NCBI GenBank assembly: GCA_016199325.1
Contig: JACQGW010000096.1
Location: forward strand, 1 to 7,839
DNA length: 7,839 bases
Source: Chloroflexota bacterium
GTDB lineage: Bacteria > Chloroflexota > Dehalococcoidia > JACQGW01
Direction: 5' to 3'
Shown: one piece after another, positions 6,092 through 7,839 of the stretch
How positions within the stretch are numbered: the first letter of the stretch is position 1
Layout of the letters: each line of letters opens with the position of its first letter
Position numbers and translations under genes: made by a program
The notes under the pieces: generated by a model
Told to the model about the DNA's origin: nothing
What the model saw: only the letters and a program-made list of their open reading frames with translations
Databases searched by the model: none

Positions 6092-6277
6092 CGCTAAGTG
6101 GTGCATCCGGCAAGTCCGGTGCAGGTTTACTGGCCCGTCCATTGTCATGCTGAGCGGCAGCGAAGCATCTCCCTGACGCTGATGGCTGGAGTCGGGGAGA
6201 TGCTTCGCTGCCGCTCAGCATGAGAGACGGGGAGTCGTCCAGAGCCGCGAGGGACTTGCCGGATGCACCACCAGTAG
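6092..6277. repeat. Nested palindromic element, copy B (MITE/BIME-like)
   Basis: The outer arms are a perfect 20-bp inverted repeat, GTGGTGCATCCGGCAAGTCC at 6098-6117 and its reverse complement at 6252-6271; weaker similarity to copy A continues outward (CGCTAA at 6092, CTCTA on the other strand near 6277). The inner hairpin is perfect over 29 bp (6145-6173 with 6195-6223) around a 21-nt loop that can pair a further few bases. Spacers of 27-28 nt separate the outer and inner arms, as in copy A. It lies between the regulator and the second MttB-like gene, ending just before the latter's ribosome-binding site (AGAGGAG, 6278-6284). No target-site duplication or transposase is evident. No T-run follows the inner hairpin, so it is not a typical intrinsic terminator. 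Confidence 0.88.
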
Positions 6278-6295
6278 AGAGGAGAATCAGCCTGC

Positions 6296-7723
6296 ATGGA
6301 CACTCGACTGCTCGTCGCGCCCGATCCGGTAAAGCTCGACCGACTGCACGCGGCCGCGCTCCAGATCCTGGAGCGGACCGGGATCCAGGCGGATACCGAA
6401 GAGGCTCGGGAACTGTTCCGTCGCGGCGGCGCCGCCGTCGACGGCGCCCGCGTTCGATTTCCGCCGAAGCTCGTCGAGTGGGCGGTCTCCGTCGCCCCGC
6501 GCACTTACACCATCTACGACCGGCTGGGCCGGAAGGCGTACACCGTCGGCGCCGACGAGGTCGTCTTCAATACCGGCACGGCCGGCATCGCCATCCTCGA
6601 CTGGCAGACCGGGAGGGTACGGCCCTACTCGCGCGCCGACGCGGTCGAGGGGGCGAAGCTCAGCGACGTCCTCCCGCAGATCTGTGACGTGAGCGTCACG
6701 GGCATGATGCAAGACGTGCCGCCGGAGATCGCCGAGCGGCTCACGTTTGTCATCCGGTACGAGAGCTCCATCAAGCCGATGGCCGTCTTGAGTGTCCGAA
6801 CGCCCGGCATGTTCGAGAAACAGGTGGAGATCATCGCCCGCGACCTCGGCGGGCTCGACCAGCTTCAGAAATACCCCTGTACGCAGGCCATCATCAACAC
6901 GCAGTCGCCGCTGGCGCTGCCGCCGGAGGAATGCGACCGGCTGATGTCGGCGGCCCGTCTGGGCATCCCGACGGGGGCCAGCGCCTGGCCCCAGATCGGC
7001 GCGACCTCCCCCGTGACCGTGGCCGGGACAGTCGCCCTCGCCCACGCCGAGCACCTGGCATCCCTCGTCCTCGTCCAGCTCGTGCGTGCCGGCACGCGCT
7101 TTTATTACGGCGGCTCGGCGCCGGTCTTCGACATGCGCGCCCTCGTCTGCTCGACGGGCGCGCCGGAGCGCGCCCTCGGCGCGCTCACGCTCATGCAGCT
7201 CGGCCGGCACATCGGCCTGCCGGTCCGCTCGAACTGCATCACGACCGACGCCAAGGGGGTGAACGTCCAGGCCGGCGTCGAGCGGACAATCCAGGCGCTC
7301 GCCTGCTGCCTGGGCGGCGCGACGATGGTCGGCGGCCTCGGCTGGCTGGACAACATCAACGTGATGTCCCATGAAATGCTGATCCTCGACTGTGAGCTGG
7401 TGGACGCCCTCCGCCATTTCCTGCCCGGGCTCGCCTTCGACGAAGACGACCTTGGCCTGGACACCATCGACGCGGTCGGTCCCTACGGTAGCTTCATGGG
7501 GGAGGCACACACGTTTGCGCGCTTTCGGACGGAGGTCTGGTATCCCTCGGTCTGGCTGCGGTCGCCGGCGCTGGCCCGGCAGCCCGAAGACGATGAGCGG
7601 CTCCGGCAGCGCATTCACGACAAGCTGCAGAACGCGCTGGCCTCGCATCGACCGCCGAAACTCGCACCGCAGACACGCCAGGCCCTGGACGACTTCGTCG
7701 CCGCGCCGGTCGCGGCCGGGTAA
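6296..7723 (+). CDS. Second MttB-superfamily protein, non-pyrrolysine
   Basis: The ATG at 6296 follows AGAGGAG by 11 nt, a rather long spacing, and gives 475 aa, full length for the family. Family blocks are VKLDRLHAAALQILERTGI (12-30), TSPVTVAGTVALAHAEHLAS (237-256), the TDAKGVNVQAGVER block (317-330), GGATMVGGLGWLD (340-352) and EAHTFARFRTEVWYP (403-417). The PVT-AGT-AxAxAE segment is closer to classical MttB than the copy at 584-2044. There is no internal in-frame TAG, so no pyrrolysine. Non-pyrrolysine MttB relatives demethylate quaternary amines onto corrinoid proteins, but the partner proteins are absent here and the substrate cannot be read. Palindromic element B lies just upstream. 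Whether it is co-transcribed with the regulator or uses the extended -10 site at 6041 is open. Confidence 0.92.
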   Translation: MDTRLLVAPDPVKLDRLHAAALQILERTGIQADTEEARELFRRGGAAVDGARVRFPPKLVEWAVSVAPRTYTIYDRLGRKAYTVGADEVVFNTGTAGIAILDWQTGRVRPYSRADAVEGAKLSDVLPQICDVSVTGMMQDVPPEIAERLTFVIRYESSIKPMAVLSVRTPGMFEKQVEIIARDLGGLDQLQKYPCTQAIINTQSPLALPPEECDRLMSAARLGIPTGASAWPQIGATSPVTVAGTVALAHAEHLASLVLVQLVRAGTRFYYGGSAPVFDMRALVCSTGAPERALGALTLMQLGRHIGLPVRSNCITTDAKGVNVQAGVERTIQALACCLGGATMVGGLGWLDNINVMSHEMLILDCELVDALRHFLPGLAFDEDDLGLDTIDAVGPYGSFMGEAHTFARFRTEVWYPSVWLRSPALARQPEDDERLRQRIHDKLQNALASHRPPKLAPQTRQALDDFVAAPVAAG

Positions 7724-7839
7724 GGAGCTGTCAACGGATTTCGGGAACGGATTGCACCTTACTTTTCGCTAACGCGGGACGCCTTGGCAAGCGACCTGGT
7801 GACCGTTCTCCGTCGCTGGCCGAAGTGTCCCGTGGGCAG
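7724..7839 (+). other. Tail without a supported gene
   Basis: After the TAA at 7721-7723 no clear terminator or start codon with a ribosome-binding site is seen. GGAG follows the stop directly, but no ATG lies in the tail. The frame in phase with the MttB-like gene stays open to the window edge (ending in LASDLVTVLRRWPK), which could be the beginning of another gene or chance. AACGGATT occurs twice (7733-7740 and 7746-7753), 13 bp apart. Confidence 0.4.

Noticed and set aside
6145..6223. The perfect 29-bp hairpin as a rho-independent terminator of the regulator gene
   Set aside because: No T-run follows on either strand, it is far longer than usual, and it is embedded in a larger palindromic repeat also found elsewhere in the window.
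6287..7648. Minus-strand open frame of 453 codons opposite the second MttB-like gene
   Set aside because: Composition mirrors the codon bias of the true gene; product lacks any recognisable family motif.

Overview
The window is a GC-rich bacterial chromosome segment built as a divergent locus around a regulatory region at about 4255-4318. The organism cannot be named from sequence alone. A Tat-type lipoprotein substrate-binding protein with a long Pro/Thr/Ala linker, two trimethylamine methyltransferase (MttB)-superfamily genes without pyrrolysine, and GC-rich palindromic repeats would suit an uncultured soil or marine lineage such as Chloroflexota, Rokubacteria or Tectomicrobia. This is a low-confidence inference.

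The left half is on the minus strand and reads leftward. At 4093-4260 is a C-terminal remnant of an enolase-superfamily (mandelate racemase/muconate lactonizing type) gene. Next come a family 5 ABC-transporter substrate-binding lipoprotein (2299-4065), an MttB-family protein (584-2044) and the N-terminal part of an FAD-dependent amine oxidoreductase (437 to the window edge). They could form one operon driven by a sigma70-like promoter at 4257-4285, whose -10 box lies inside a 19-bp palindrome.

The right half is on the plus strand: a 564-aa XRE-type regulator with a large unassigned C-terminal region (4319-6013), then a second, divergent MttB-family gene (6296-7723). No corrinoid protein, methylcorrinoid:THF methyltransferase, permease or ATPase gene is in the window.

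The most unusual feature is a pair of about 185-bp nested palindromic elements (2121-2304 and 6092-6277). Each has outer terminal inverted repeats and an inner hairpin of about 30 bp with a 21-nt loop. Each lies just upstream of one of the two MttB-family genes, and together they bracket the substrate-binding protein, remnant and regulator. Compensatory base changes between the copies keep both stems paired. One copy overlaps the stop codon of the substrate-binding protein gene.

Working model (inference): the lipoprotein captures an N-methylated or other small zwitterionic compound or a peptide-like amine, the MttB-family proteins and the flavin oxidoreductase process it, and the XRE protein senses the ligand and controls the divergent promoter.
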